Both the position numbers and the translations under genes were made by a program. The notes beneath the pieces were generated by a model. That model saw only the letters and a list, made by a program, of their open reading frames with translations. It was not told where the DNA came from and ran no database searches. This document shows positions 37,084 to 47,817 of a stretch of DNA of 64,000 nt, piece after piece. Position 1 is the first letter of the stretch. Each line of letters opens with the position of its first letter. The DNA is from Bryum argenteum (lineage: Eukaryota; Streptophyta; Bryopsida; Bryales; Bryaceae), in the NCBI GenBank assembly GCA_037043015.1, contig CM073324.1:3899413-3963412 (forward strand). The letters run 5' to 3'.

Positions 37084-37133
37084 AGCGATGCACTGTGTTG
37101 AAGTGGGAGACGTTGGTAAGTCATCACAGTGCT

Positions 37134-37142
37134 GAGTGGGAG
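37134..37142 (+). promoter_or_regulatory. Polypurine tract
   Basis: The purine-rich GAGTGGGAG directly before the 3' LTR, in the position that primes plus-strand DNA synthesis. Confidence 0.6.
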
Positions 37143-37486
37143 TATTGTAGTAGTTCCAGCACTGGACTTACCAACTGCCGAGGTGGACCCACTTACCAAC
37201 TGCCGAGACTTCTTGCCAGCGTAGAATTAGCAATCATGGGAAGTTGTAGAGCCGCCCTGAGATTGGACAGTATCATCGTCTCTTTCTGGTGTGTCTCGGT
37301 AGCAAGAAAGTACAAGATGCTCAGTAGTATGTGTGCCCTTTGATATATATGTGATCACAAAAATGTTGTAACTGTGATGCATAGTTAATATATTCCGATT
37401 GCTAAGTATAGCATGTGTGAGGCATATTCATGTGTGTGAAGTAGCTGGCTTTTGGCATTTTGTAAATCCATTGGAAGCATCCAATA
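37143..37486 (+). repeat. 3' LTR
   Basis: Same 344-bp length as the 5' LTR with one visible base difference. Followed by TCTCA, the second copy of the target duplication. Confidence 0.93.
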
Positions 37487-37979
37487 TCTCATTTCTCTCA
37501 TGTAACACAATTACCAAGAGTGCGAACTAGATAGTGTTGCCAAGAGGCGAATTTGACAGAAGAAGATGTGCTTCGATCGGTTTGTCTCCCAACGAGTAAT
37601 GTGATGATTCATATCGGAGTAGTATTGCCACGGAAAAAATGTAAAACAATCAAAGTCTCCAGTACCTCCTGGGCTTTTCAACGAGCTAGTGCTCGATCCC
37701 AGATTGTCCAAAAGGAATGTGTAAATAATGATGTGTAAATGATAAACAATGGCAATTCTGAACGACAGCACTTGCTGGCCTTCTGTAAAGTCCGGTGTTG
37801 CATTGCCACAGATATAATCGAGAATCAATCAATTGACCGGTAATTCGTGCGCTTTGAAACGAGCTACCAGTCACCACATTATTAACACAGCTCGTGTATG
37901 ATTGGCAACTCAGTACAACTCGATGTGGAAATTCTGCGGTTTAGGGTTTGAATTGGGTTTCCCTCCAGGAGAGGAGGGA

Positions 37980-38175
37980 AGGAGGGCTGCGCCGGCCGAG
38001 GAGGTAGTGCAAGACCAAGGCGACGCGCGCGGGGCTGGGCAGCAAGCTGCCGGATGACCCCGCTCCCAAGAAAAATTAGATTAATATCATGGGGATCGAT
38101 GATCCCCGTATCAGATATTAAACTGATAAGAACAGATACTACACTTGATCTTAGCCAAAAGGCCGAGAAAGGTAT
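37980..38175 (-). ncRNA. U2: U2 spliceosomal snRNA
   Basis: On the minus strand the RNA begins ATACCTTTCTCGGCCTTTTG and continues GGCTAAGATCAAGTGTAGTA, which includes the branch-site recognition GTAGTA. Then come TTATCAGTTTAATATCTGAT, a stem with loop GGGGATCATCGATCCCC, and an Sm site in AATTTTTCTTGGGAGC. The 5' end is exact by identity. The 3' end is estimated from the usual plant length of about 196 nt. U2 pairs with the intron branch point. A plant snRNA promoter lies upstream. Confidence 0.95.
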
Positions 38176-38198
38176 ACTTCTCCGCTCTCGCAGCCGAG

Positions 38199-38207
38199 TT
38201 TATGTAT
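38199..38207 (-). promoter_or_regulatory. TATA-like box of the U2 gene
   Basis: ATACATAAA on the minus strand, about 24-32 bases before the U2 5' end, the usual place in plant Pol II snRNA genes. Confidence 0.65.
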
Positions 38208-38234
38208 CACCCAACTCGCTCCCCTTCCATCTAT

Positions 38235-38245
38235 CGATATGGGAC
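38235..38245 (-). promoter_or_regulatory. Upstream sequence element (USE) of the U2 gene
   Basis: GTCCCATATCG on the minus strand is one base from the plant USE consensus RTCCCACATCG. It lies 60-70 bases before the RNA start; the USE-TATA spacing separates Pol II from Pol III snRNA genes in plants. Confidence 0.8.
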
Positions 38246-39298
38246 AAATCCCGAACGTCCTCCTCTCCAACGCTCCTGGAAATAGGCCGGTTCGGTCTGA
38301 AAGTTCTGCAATACCAGCCCACTCATTTGCTCTCCTCCTCAACAAGTCAGGTCGTGCTAAGCTCAGACACTCTTGATTTATAACCGGCATTCACATTTTC
38401 ACCACTCAGAAGCGCAACCACACTGACAAACAAAAGAATACAGGTTTGCGTTTGTGTGGCCTTTGCATAATCTCATCAGATTTTCACGTCTGTGGCTTTT
38501 ACACCAGAAGAATCTACATACAAAATGCACAGCTCGGCTTTACTAGATATCCATCTCAGAGTACAGAATCATCCTGAAAGGCAGTGACATCTGTGAAATA
38601 GTTGACCATGCTCCTTCAAAAGAAGCATACAAGTACCACTCAAATGCTCTTTTTCCTTTCTTAAGTGGTCAAGCGTACAAAAGTAATACAGCATGAAGAG
38701 CAACTAAACCAACAAACCAAGATAATGAGCGTTGAAGGCCTTCAACTGGTCATCTGCTACGTTTACTCAACTGCATCATGAAACAATATCACTAGCAGCC
38801 GTGAGTACTCATGTATGCTGTTCACGTACTGCATTTTCTCTTCCTGAGTCCGACACAAAAAACATGTAATGAAAATTTCCTCCTCTAGATTATATACCAA
38901 CAAATTCTAGATTCCTTCTCTACACGGCATAAGCAGAATGACAATCCCAATAATCGTATGTGAGAGTTGGCCAACCTTGTCAAAACTCCTGTCTTGCAGA
39001 AGTGCTCTTTTTCTGCCTCAGCTCATATCAATTGGTGTCGATACCCTATTCTGTGTCTAAGATGCAGGATATCGTGTCTGAAGAATCAATCCGGTTGTTC
39101 TAAAACCGATAAGAAATTGTATTCAATGTAATCGCTTTAAGAGCACAGGAATCTAAGAGCTTTCCGTTTTCAACGGATGGACATATCTACAGGTTGTCTA
39201 TTTTACAACCACATGAACTCGGACTTCAATTGTAAATCTTAACCTACTTGACCTCAAATGACGCAAAAACAGATATCCGCACATGCCGCTTTTGCTCC
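38246..39298. other. Spacer and probable CBL 3' untranslated region
   Basis: No ORF of note. Both flanking genes are transcribed to the left, so this stretch holds the CBL 3' end and the distal U2 promoter. Confidence 0.5.
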
Positions 39299-40789
39299 TC
39301 AGTTTGAGTCGATGTCATTCACGAACGAAAAGCTAGGGAAATCTGAAACGATGCTCCTGCGATGAAATTCGATTGGCAATTCGTAAGTGCACAATTTCCA
39401 ATCGATCCAACTACATCGACTGAACGTTAAACTTGCAAAAAACATCTTATGGGAGCGGTGAAGAGTGCTGACTTGAGATAAGGAAGAGTCATGTTTTGCA
39501 TAAGAGTTGGGTGTTTCATGACCAGCTTCTCCCATTCATCTTGATCAATTCGACCTTCAATCTTCGTCTGAGCCTCTGCAAATGTCTGAGCTTCCATTTG
39601 TCAAAACCTTGAACAACCATGAAATGTATTCAGCATCCAAGGACAAAAGTATTACCATATCCAGTATGGTTTCGATAGTGTCGTCTGTGAGGGCCATCGT
39701 CGACGCAGATTCACGTAACAGTGCAACCAGCATCTCTTTCACCTGCCACCAAAAAACCAGGCTTAGCACACAAAAGCAACGATACAGATACTGAATGTTT
39801 TTTTAAATGCTAGCCACAAAGATCTTTCGAAATTAGACTTTCAGTAACACAGCAGACAATGTTGGTACCTCTTCACGTTCTATATAGCCTGTTTGACGGA
39901 GGTCATACAACTTAAATGCAACTGCAAAACAGATTCAAGTAGTTCAGTACAGTGTAAAGGAGAGAATACGCTGCAAAGAAACCGAATTTTTACACGAGAG
40001 CAAGCAAAAGTAGAAAGTGCAAGAATTAGACTGACATTGGATTTTGTCTTCAGCACGAGCATTTGGGTGGAACACACTGAGTGAGCGTACAAATTCGCCA
40101 AACTCAATCACACCATTTTGTTTTCTGTCGAATAAGTAGAACACCTGCCGAACTAAACCAACAACAGCTTCTGTCAAGTAGAGCACAATACCGAAGTCAT
40201 TTTCTGAACCGAAGTAGTTCATTGCAACGTTCCTTACCCGATCAGCGAACAGATTCTTCCTTGCACTGTTTCTGAACAATGCCAATTGAAACTCTTCCTG
40301 CAACAAAGTACAGCATTTGTTGGTGCAGGCAATGCAATTGCATCCCGAGCATTTGCTAAGAAACAGGCAATGTGATCCGTCTCTAGAGAAAGAACATCCT
40401 CCTACCTTGTGAATGAGCCCATCCTCGAATACTGAGTTGCTGATTCGCATAAAAAGCTCATAGAGAGCTTCCACCTCCTTAACACTAACTGGAAAAAGGA
40501 TTCATCAACCCATTTTAGCCACGAATCACCTAAAAATTGCAAAATAGCGCCCAAGATTCAATCCTCAAATTAGGTCATAGTTACTGATAGCGAACAACGT
40601 ACAGACAGTCTCATTGGCGAGTGTAGAAGGATCTTCATAGCCAGGGGGTCTTCTCCAGCTCTTCGCCAGCAAGCAACTACTGAAAAGCGCACCGAAACTA
40701 CAAAGCGCTCTGCAAAGAGGATCCAAAAGCAATAGCAGTTCCTCCTCTATCCTACCCACCACCACCCCTGCAGCATTACAACGATCCAA
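39299..40789 (-). CDS. CBL: Calcineurin B-like calcium sensor, CBL10-like
   Basis: Eight exons on the minus strand: 40603-40789, 40406-40488, 40238-40297, 40144-40036, 39921-39869, 39742-39656, 39585-39473 and 39356-39299. They give 249 residues. The extended hydrophobic N-terminus ([20 protein letters not shown]) lacks an MGC myristoylation start and resembles the membrane anchor of CBL10. Then come [20 protein letters not shown] (EF-hand 1, expanded loop), [20 protein letters not shown] (EF2), [20 protein letters not shown] (EF3), and [15 protein letters not shown] (EF4), in which loop positions 1 and 5 are Gln and Glu instead of Asp. The end DFPSFSF matches the FPSF motif phosphorylated by CIPK kinases. 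CBLs bind Ca2+ and recruit CIPKs; CBL10 acts in salt tolerance at membranes. One 93-nt intron (40145-40237) is a multiple of three and open. Confidence 0.9.
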
Positions 40790-43653
40790 CCTTTACACAA
40801 AGAACCAGCATCTTGAACCCTAACCCAAATAGCAAGAGAATGGACTTTACTCCATTATTTGCAAGCTAAAGATGTGAGTAATACATACACGGAACGCACG
40901 GAAACTCCAGCATCGTGATCAATTGATCAGAGCATTTGATCAGAGCTAGCGCTTGTTGTAGCGAAGATTACTAACGACGAAGAGATCGAGCAAACGAAGG
41001 TTAGAGATTTTTGGTCAACTCGATCACGTATGATTTAATGGACGCACCGATCCCGACACTGAAACGTGAAGCTCCAGGATTCCCTCTCATCTAGCACACT
41101 TGCTGCGAATATGCAGAAGAAGAAGACGGCGTGTTGGGGCTTCGGCATCTCCACTGTAGATCACATGGCAAATCTACAAAAAAGAATCTTCTGAATCCCA
41201 CACTCCACTCCACCCTTGCCTAGTCTACGAATGAAACTTTGATTAAAGAAATGAACATTCCTTGAGCTTACTGTTGGAAGTTGTTGTGTGCACGTATTTT
41301 GGGCAAGTTATACGTATGATATGCAAGTTAGGCATGTGTTTATACATGGGTACTTGTTAGAATGTGACATCATAGTGGGTGTAAAGTAATAAAGCAAATC
41401 GTCATATAAATATTTGTCAAGAAAGTGTGGATTGTCTCAGCATATAGTAAAGGTACGATGCTTCATTCTTATGCAATCATTTCCTCTTCATGCTTTCCTA
41501 ACTTTTGACCATTTTTTGAATCTTTGAAACTCATTAATGTTCAACTTTTGGTGATTTCCATACCAAGTATGTCTATACACATAGGCATTTACAAGCACTT
41601 ACGTTTATGAATATAATTTTTTTCACTAATTACGCTCTTCAGAGAGACATTGTTGCAACCACCTCACAGAGCATCAAGGCAATACACCACCTTCCCTTCC
41701 AATGAGGAAGAACTATTTCTCAACTTTGAACACTACCATTTAACGTACATTGAGGAAGTTGAACTCAGGGACGCTTTATATGGGGAGTCAAGCCGAGCAT
41801 GGGGCCGAAGGAGGGAAAATTTTCTCTCAATGCAATTCATATATTATTTGTAAATCAAAATATATACCAACCACGTTAAGAAATATTTTTGCTTTCCGTC
41901 GGCCCAATGTATGACTAAAAATAGTAAGTCACATGCTAACTGAAGGCCAATTGACCCAATTTGGGCCTCACTCTTCTTCAAGGGTAACCTTCTAAAGTCA
42001 AAAGGCCCCAAAACCGCCAAAACCCTCGAAACTATCCTTTTTGAATGCAAGATAAAAAATTTCAACTTTTGATATAATCTCAAGTTTGTAACTGTGAGAT
42101 CTAGTACCTACCTTGTCCATGTATGTGAGTACGAAATTTTAATTTCGAATATCTTACTAACCATGAGAGCATAACATTCCAGATTGAAAAGAAGGATCTT
42201 TCCCTTGTTGTAAAATGGGTTTGACTTTTTTATTGTAAGCCCAAAAAACCAATTTTAAGAGAAAATTTGAACTAAGACCCTTGATATCCTTGTTCCTAGA
42301 TGAGTTCCTAGAAAAATGTGTATGTAATTGTTACCCTCATGCGGCTTATAACTCTTAGAGAAATGCTTGAATCTTCACATGAAGGTATGCTAAAATTCAA
42401 ATACAAAGGTTGGTCTTTGACAATAAAAATGGCATGTGGAAAATGATTGAATTGAAATCTCAATGGTGAGATCATGCCATACAACCTTATTTACATGTAC
42501 AAAAAACAAGACTTGAGAAAAAGTAAACTCTCCATTTTTGGTGAATTTTTGAAGTTTCTGCTATTTAATTGATTTTGGGCACATTTTGAGCACATACCGC
42601 AAGTTGGGCAATTTGAGGCAGATTTTAAATAGTGCTTTCAAACTTTAACTGCAAATATCTCCTAAAGCATAAGGAAATTTGAACCACGAAATGACTTTTG
42701 AACTGAAAACATGAAAAAACTCTACGATGTGCCAAACTAGCAACATCATACAATCTAAATATAGTAACCGAGAGTCTGACCAAAGTCACATCGACCACAA
42801 TGTGGTTGATTTCAACTTTAGATATGTGTACTAAATCCTATGATCAGATCCTTAAAACACATCGCACCTTCTTCACCTCCATGGGCAGCTTGAGGGGAGA
42901 AATGAGAGCCTTTGAGTTGCTTTCTCAAAGTAAGTACAAAGTCTCATCATCATAAAAATCCTTTAAGGCGTCTACCTCGCTATAAATTCATTGGTGAAGA
43001 ATCAGTTCATGGACAGCGACGGGACCTGATCGATCGAAGTTCGAGGTGGTCCAAGAGGTAAGAGTACGAAAGCTGCGAGGTTGTGGCAATTTGTTGGGCA
43101 GCATACTAGGACCACCAATCATTCAGACACTTGCAAATCCTCTACTTGCAATTCCTGTATTATGTTGTTGCATGCTTTCGTACCAGCATTCTTTTTGTTA
43201 CCGTGCGGAAGTTGTGGTAAGACTTCAATTTTGTATCGATTCCAACATTCCTGTTGAATAGGTCTGCGTACAACATGTAGAATTACGCCATGTAGGAGGT
43301 TTGATAACCAATCAAATATCAGATTGGTAAGTGGCAAAGGTGGAATCAATCTTGGAAAATGTGCAAGGTATGGAGAAGATTGAACTGATTGGATCAATTG
43401 GAGTGATTGACTTTATTTCTCTTTGAGTTGAAGATACATTCGTTGAAGTGGAACTTGAAACCTATCAGTCTACATGTACATCATAAGTAAGATATGAACA
43501 CCTATTTCATGCATTTAAGGAATTCACTATACTAGTGAAATGAGTGACTTCCTATATTTCATTGATTAGCAAGAAAAGAAGACAAAGTTTTCCTATTCTT
43601 ACAATATTTATTAGCACATATAAAGATAACTACAAGGTTCAGAAGTGACCAAT
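40790..43653. other. CBL promoter and AT-rich spacer
   Basis: The first few hundred bases hold the CBL leader and promoter. The rest is AT-rich, with a short ORF at 41650-41853 listed separately. No other gene could be supported. Confidence 0.5.
41650..41853 (+). other. Repeat-derived ORF with ESSRAWGR motif
   Basis: The 67-residue ORF contains ELRDALYGESSRAWGRRREN. The minus strand at 13360-13480 encodes LRETLHAESSRAWGRTRAR in an otherwise diverged context. Two far-apart copies sharing a peptide suggest remnants of one repeated coding element rather than a host gene. Family unknown. Confidence 0.35.
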
Positions 43654-43857
43654 ATATGTTACCTCTAATCGGGCATCCTACCCCAACTGCATGTACGCAC
43701 GGAGTACATTAAGAGTAATTATAGAGTGATCCAATCCTCTATATGTTACCTGTAATCGGGCACCCTGCCCCAACTGCATGTATGCACAAAGTACATTAAT
43801 ACATTAAGAGTAATGCACAAAGTACATTAAGAGTAATTATAGGGTGATCGAATCCTC
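43654..43857. repeat. 87-bp tandem duplication with inner repeat
   Basis: Copy 1 (43654-43740) and copy 2 (43741-43857) share ATATGTTACC, AATCGGGCA, CCCCAACTGCATGTA and AAGAGTAATTATAG. Copy 2 has an added partial duplication of the GCACAAAGTACATTAA block. Confidence 0.8.
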
Positions 43858-44619
43858 ATGGGAGCAAGAATCTACCATGCACGCTTTGACGATGGTCCTG
43901 ACGAGCGGTTTCTAGTAATTTGTGAGCCTCGTACCTTACCAGCCATGCACCTTAATTTGCTACAGGGGGTGGTTGACTGACAAGAGGTTCCCTCCAAGAA
44001 ATAAAACCAAGGTTCACCATTCAAGGTTGTCCTGGGTCATTCCTACTCTTTCTTGGTCATAAATGTACATGTACATCGCAGAGCTTACGATGACAATCCA
44101 AAGAACGGAAAGCAGTGTGCCCGACATAACGAGAAAGGATCCAGAGTCTAAAATTTCAATTTGCAAGATTGGTTTCAAACTCATCGCCACCAGTGCAGTC
44201 AGAGTTCCTGGCGTGCACATAGGATTGACTTCGTAAACGATGAAGCTGATCTGCAGATTACAAGCCTCCAAGATTTCCACATGAATGTGTATAAACATCA
44301 GCCCAACAAGATAGGACATGTAAAATTCCTTTCTCGAACCAAGTTACAAAATCTCGGCACTCCGAGTCAGACAACTGTGAAGAGAGCAAGAATCTTGACA
44401 TAAAAATACCACTACAAGCCTGTATTATTAACAACACTAACCCCACATCGAACAGGTATCTACAGAAAAGGGGCCAGGCCGAAATGGTCCGACCGAAAGG
44501 TGCTATCATTACAATAGTACCCCTGTTGACTTCAGCACATTCTCATGAGAGAATTCAATACTCCATCCTCACAATCAGGATCAACATAAGATCGGGTGAA
44601 AGCTTTTGCCACTACTACC
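43858..44619. other. Spacer and glycerol kinase 3' region
   Basis: Contains the expected 3' untranslated region of the leftward glycerol kinase gene. Overlapping short ORFs on the minus strand (44014-44509) show no conserved pattern. Confidence 0.5.
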
Positions 44620-46810
44620 TTAGAAGTCAAGATCTGACAATCCAAAGGACCTTTCAACTGCCTTGTTCCACGACCGGCACCTCTTGTCACGGTCCTCCTC
44701 CGTTATTTGAGAGAGGAAGGTGGTCGGCGTTGCTTGGACAGCTCCTTGCTCAATGATCTGTTCCTTTGTCCACACGCCCACTGCAAGCCCAGCCGCATAC
44801 GCTGCTCCTAACGCTGTAGTCTCGATGTCAATTGGCCTTACCACTGGACTTCCGAGCAAATCAGCCTGCACATCAAACGAGTGAAAATCAATCTCAAAGG
44901 TGACAGTGCAATAACTTGATGTTTCACAAGCAATAATCGCACTTCAATGAGTACCTGGAGCTGCATCAATAAGCTATTCACAGTTGCACCTCCATCCACT
45001 CTCAGTATGAATTCTCCACCAACCATGACCTCGATGTTACCCGCATCAGCTTTCATTGCTGTCAGCACCTCCTTAACCTGAGAAAGATTAGATACCGAGT
45101 TCAGAGCTCCGAATGACCGGATGCTATCGACATAGTAACGGATCATACGGAGTGATGTGTGTTTTCGAATGGCACAACAAGCTATGGTAAGATATTGCAG
45201 ATGAGCAACGAACATTGTTGTAGTACCTGGTAGCACATACTCTCCAATGTGGCTCGAGCGATGTGAGCCTTATTAGTGTACCGCGTGATGCCAACAAGAA
45301 CACCACGAGCATCATCTCTCCACCAGGGAGCAAAAAGCCCACTAAACGCAGGCACGAAGTAGACTCCTCCAGTATTTTCGACAGACTTAGCGAGCGGCTC
45401 AATCTCGCTGGAGCTTTGGATGATGCCCAGGTTATCTCGCAGCCACTGAACAGCTGCGCCTCCGATGGCAATGGAGCCTTCAAGCGCGTACTGGGTGGGA
45501 GCGTCAGGCCCGAGCTTATAGGAGACCGTTGTCAACAATCCATGGTTCGATGGCACAATCTGTTCGCCCGTGTTGAGCACGATGAAACACCCGGTTCCGT
45601 ATGTGCTCTTGGCCTCGCCTGCTTTGCACTGTTGTCCGAGAGTGGCTGCATGCTGGTCTCCGAGACATCCAGCTAACTGAACACCAGCCAGTGGCCAATC
45701 CTCCGATATCTTCCCGATCAACTCCGCGTTGCTTATGATTCTGGGCAAGATCGAACTGGGAATGCCGAGAGCCTCAAGCGTTGGTTCATGCCACTTTAAA
45801 GTGTTTAGCTCCATGAGCATCGTTCGAGCTGCATTCGTACAGTCAGTGACGTGAACTGGATTCTCAGCTTTCACACCGCCTGTTAAGTTCCAGATCAACC
45901 ATGTGTCGATTGTCCCGAACAATGCATCCCCGGATTCTATCCCTTGCTTCACCTCTGGCACATTCTCCATCAGCCACAGAATCTTCGTGGCGCTGAAATA
46001 GGGATGGATCGGTAGCCCACATGTGGCCTTGAATCGACGACCGCCATCAGGGTGGTCCTTCTCCAACCGCCTGCAAAGCAAAAACATCAAGGTTCATAAT
46101 ACGGAAGAAATATACTAACCCCTCCCCAGAACCGCGAACCAGCGCCATAATTTTCATCTGATCTTTTCAATAATAATGCGCCAAAGTGCAACATCTCCCA
46201 CAAAGACATCGGAGTGCACACGCCTCGATTCAGCGACCATCCTCCACAAGAGTCTTACTGAACCCTAGACATGGCTTGAACTGTCTTCCACATGAAAAAT
46301 CCTACTGTGAAACCCTAATTTGGAAGGAAAGGAAAACTGATTTACCTGCAGATAGAACTAGTGCGACCGTCCATCCAAACAACTGCATTGTAATAAGCCT
46401 TCCCCGTGCTCTTGCTCCAAATTACGGTTGTCTCTCTCTGATTAGTAATCCCGATCGCCTTCAGATTTCCCAAAATGTCAATACCCTGTTCCTTGCCAAC
46501 AGCAAGTGCACCATCCATCGCTTTTCGAACGGTGTCCAAGATTTCCATGGGATCGTGCTCTACCCATCTGCATACCGCAAATATCACTTTCCGATTCTAA
46601 AAACCTCAATCCGAACAAAATGCGTAACAAAAACAGAGCAAGAACTGCAACTAAAAAAAAGGAAGAGTGCAAGGATTACCCTGCTTGTGGGTAAATCTGC
46701 GCAAACTCCAGCTGATGAGACGCCACAACCTTGGCGGCACTATCGTAGACAATGAAGCGAGTGCTGGTGGTGCCCTGATCAATGGCGGCCACATACCCTG
46801 AAGACGCCAT
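44620..46810 (-). CDS. GLI1: Glycerol kinase
   Basis: Five exons on the minus strand (46680-46810, 46346-46567, 45227-46070, 44955-45077, 44620-44865) encode 521 residues, the usual plant length. Motifs in order: [16 protein letters not shown] (phosphate-binding, residues about 8-23), [89 protein letters not shown] and [20 protein letters not shown]. It is an FGGY-family enzyme that phosphorylates glycerol to glycerol 3-phosphate with ATP, the entry step of glycerol from lipid breakdown (GLI1/NHO1 in Arabidopsis). Its cytosolic location is inferred from the absence of a leader. All splice sites are GT-AG; the gene is intact. Confidence 0.96.
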
Positions 46811-47532
46811 CGCTCGAAACCCCAGTCACTCAGCTAAAGCTCACAATTGCACGATCACACTAAAGCTCGCGATTGCACAATGACGCAAAAGTTTCAGGGA
46901 CAGAATGCAAACTTTGTGGGTCGTATTCATAGGATTCCAGCCCCTTGGGCATGGGCATTATCTCCTTGACAAAAAGGTCAATCTGCTGACAGCACCATGA
47001 CTTCAGTGGGCGATCAAGACACTCGCAGATAACCCACCAACCTAATCATCTTCGAATATGGCCATAGATTATTTGCAAAAACGGGGAATTCATGCGGAGT
47101 GACAGTGGCAGCTGCAGATGTTCAGAGAGTGGGTGGCGGTGTTGACAATTGCTCGACCCAAGTGGCTGCGAGATTCGTCCTCTTCTTCTTCCTGTTTCCA
47201 AAGGCAACACAGCTATCCACAGTGCTTGCCACCGCTCCGTCTTCTCCGCTACAGTAGTCATTGTTGACCGGTTATTAGATGTGTACCCGGCGGGTATCGG
47301 CTGTTCTCATGGTTGCCGTTTGAATGTCCTTGTACTTGCAATTTGTGTACCCATGAAAAGTGTATGGTGGGCTTGTGTTGGCAATTATGCTGTCAATTGG
47401 GTACGTGACTAGCACTTCTGTTGCTGCAATTTGAAACCATACCGGAAGTTGCAAGGAAATTCACATGTAGGAATCTACTATTATAATAAGACCTGTATGT
47501 ACCCGCGTCCTCCGGTCACACACAAAAACAAT
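46811..47532. other. Glycerol kinase promoter region and spacer
   Basis: Short leader and promoter of glycerol kinase next to its start. No other gene is seen. Confidence 0.5.
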
Positions 47533-47817
47533 AGGACCCACTTTATACACATGTTGGGGCCGGCTGGAGAGCGGGTCGGATTCAACGGCGAGGGTTCGGG
47601 CCGGGGTAAACCTTGGCCCAATTGCATCACTAAAGCCCAAACATTTTGGCGCCAAAACTGTGCCACATAGGATGCCACATAGGAAAAATTGAAGTTCCGG
47701 TCGGGCTCTAGTATAAAACCCCTGGGCCCGATTTGAAAGAATCGAGCCATCCTATTGGTCGAAATCTAAAGGATTTGGGTTGGCCCTTAATCAGGCCTCA
47801 AGTATAAAGTGGCCCTT
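47533..47817. mobile_element. GC-rich non-autonomous element, copy 1
   Basis: About 285 bp, much GC-richer than its flanks. Left end AGGACCCACTTTATAC and right end, in reverse complement, AGGGCCACTTTATAC, so it has inverted ends; TA flanks are possible. It shares long matches such as ACATTTTGGCGCCAAAAC and AGCCATCCTATTGGT with 60580-60880 in the same orientation. Confidence 0.65.

Larger units (their letters stand above)
32129..37486 (+). mobile_element. Ty1/copia LTR retrotransposon, 5,358 bp
   Basis: Two 344-bp LTRs flank 4,670 bp of internal DNA. A 5-bp duplication TCTCA lies at 32124-32128 and 37487-37491. The order gag, protease, integrase, reverse transcriptase, RNase H is that of Ty1/copia. 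The LTRs differ at one position in my reading (AAAATGCTG versus AAAATGTTG), so insertion was recent, yet the pol region has several frame breaks. Confidence 0.95.

Noticed and set aside
39418-39472. CBL exon 7 reading through to [14 protein letters not shown] and a stop
   Set aside because: Splicing at 39472 to 39356 restores the conserved DFPSFSF end, a much better family match.
44014-44509. Minus-strand ORFs with hydrophobic stretches
   Set aside because: Two frames overlap without conserved motifs; more likely the 3' region of glycerol kinase.
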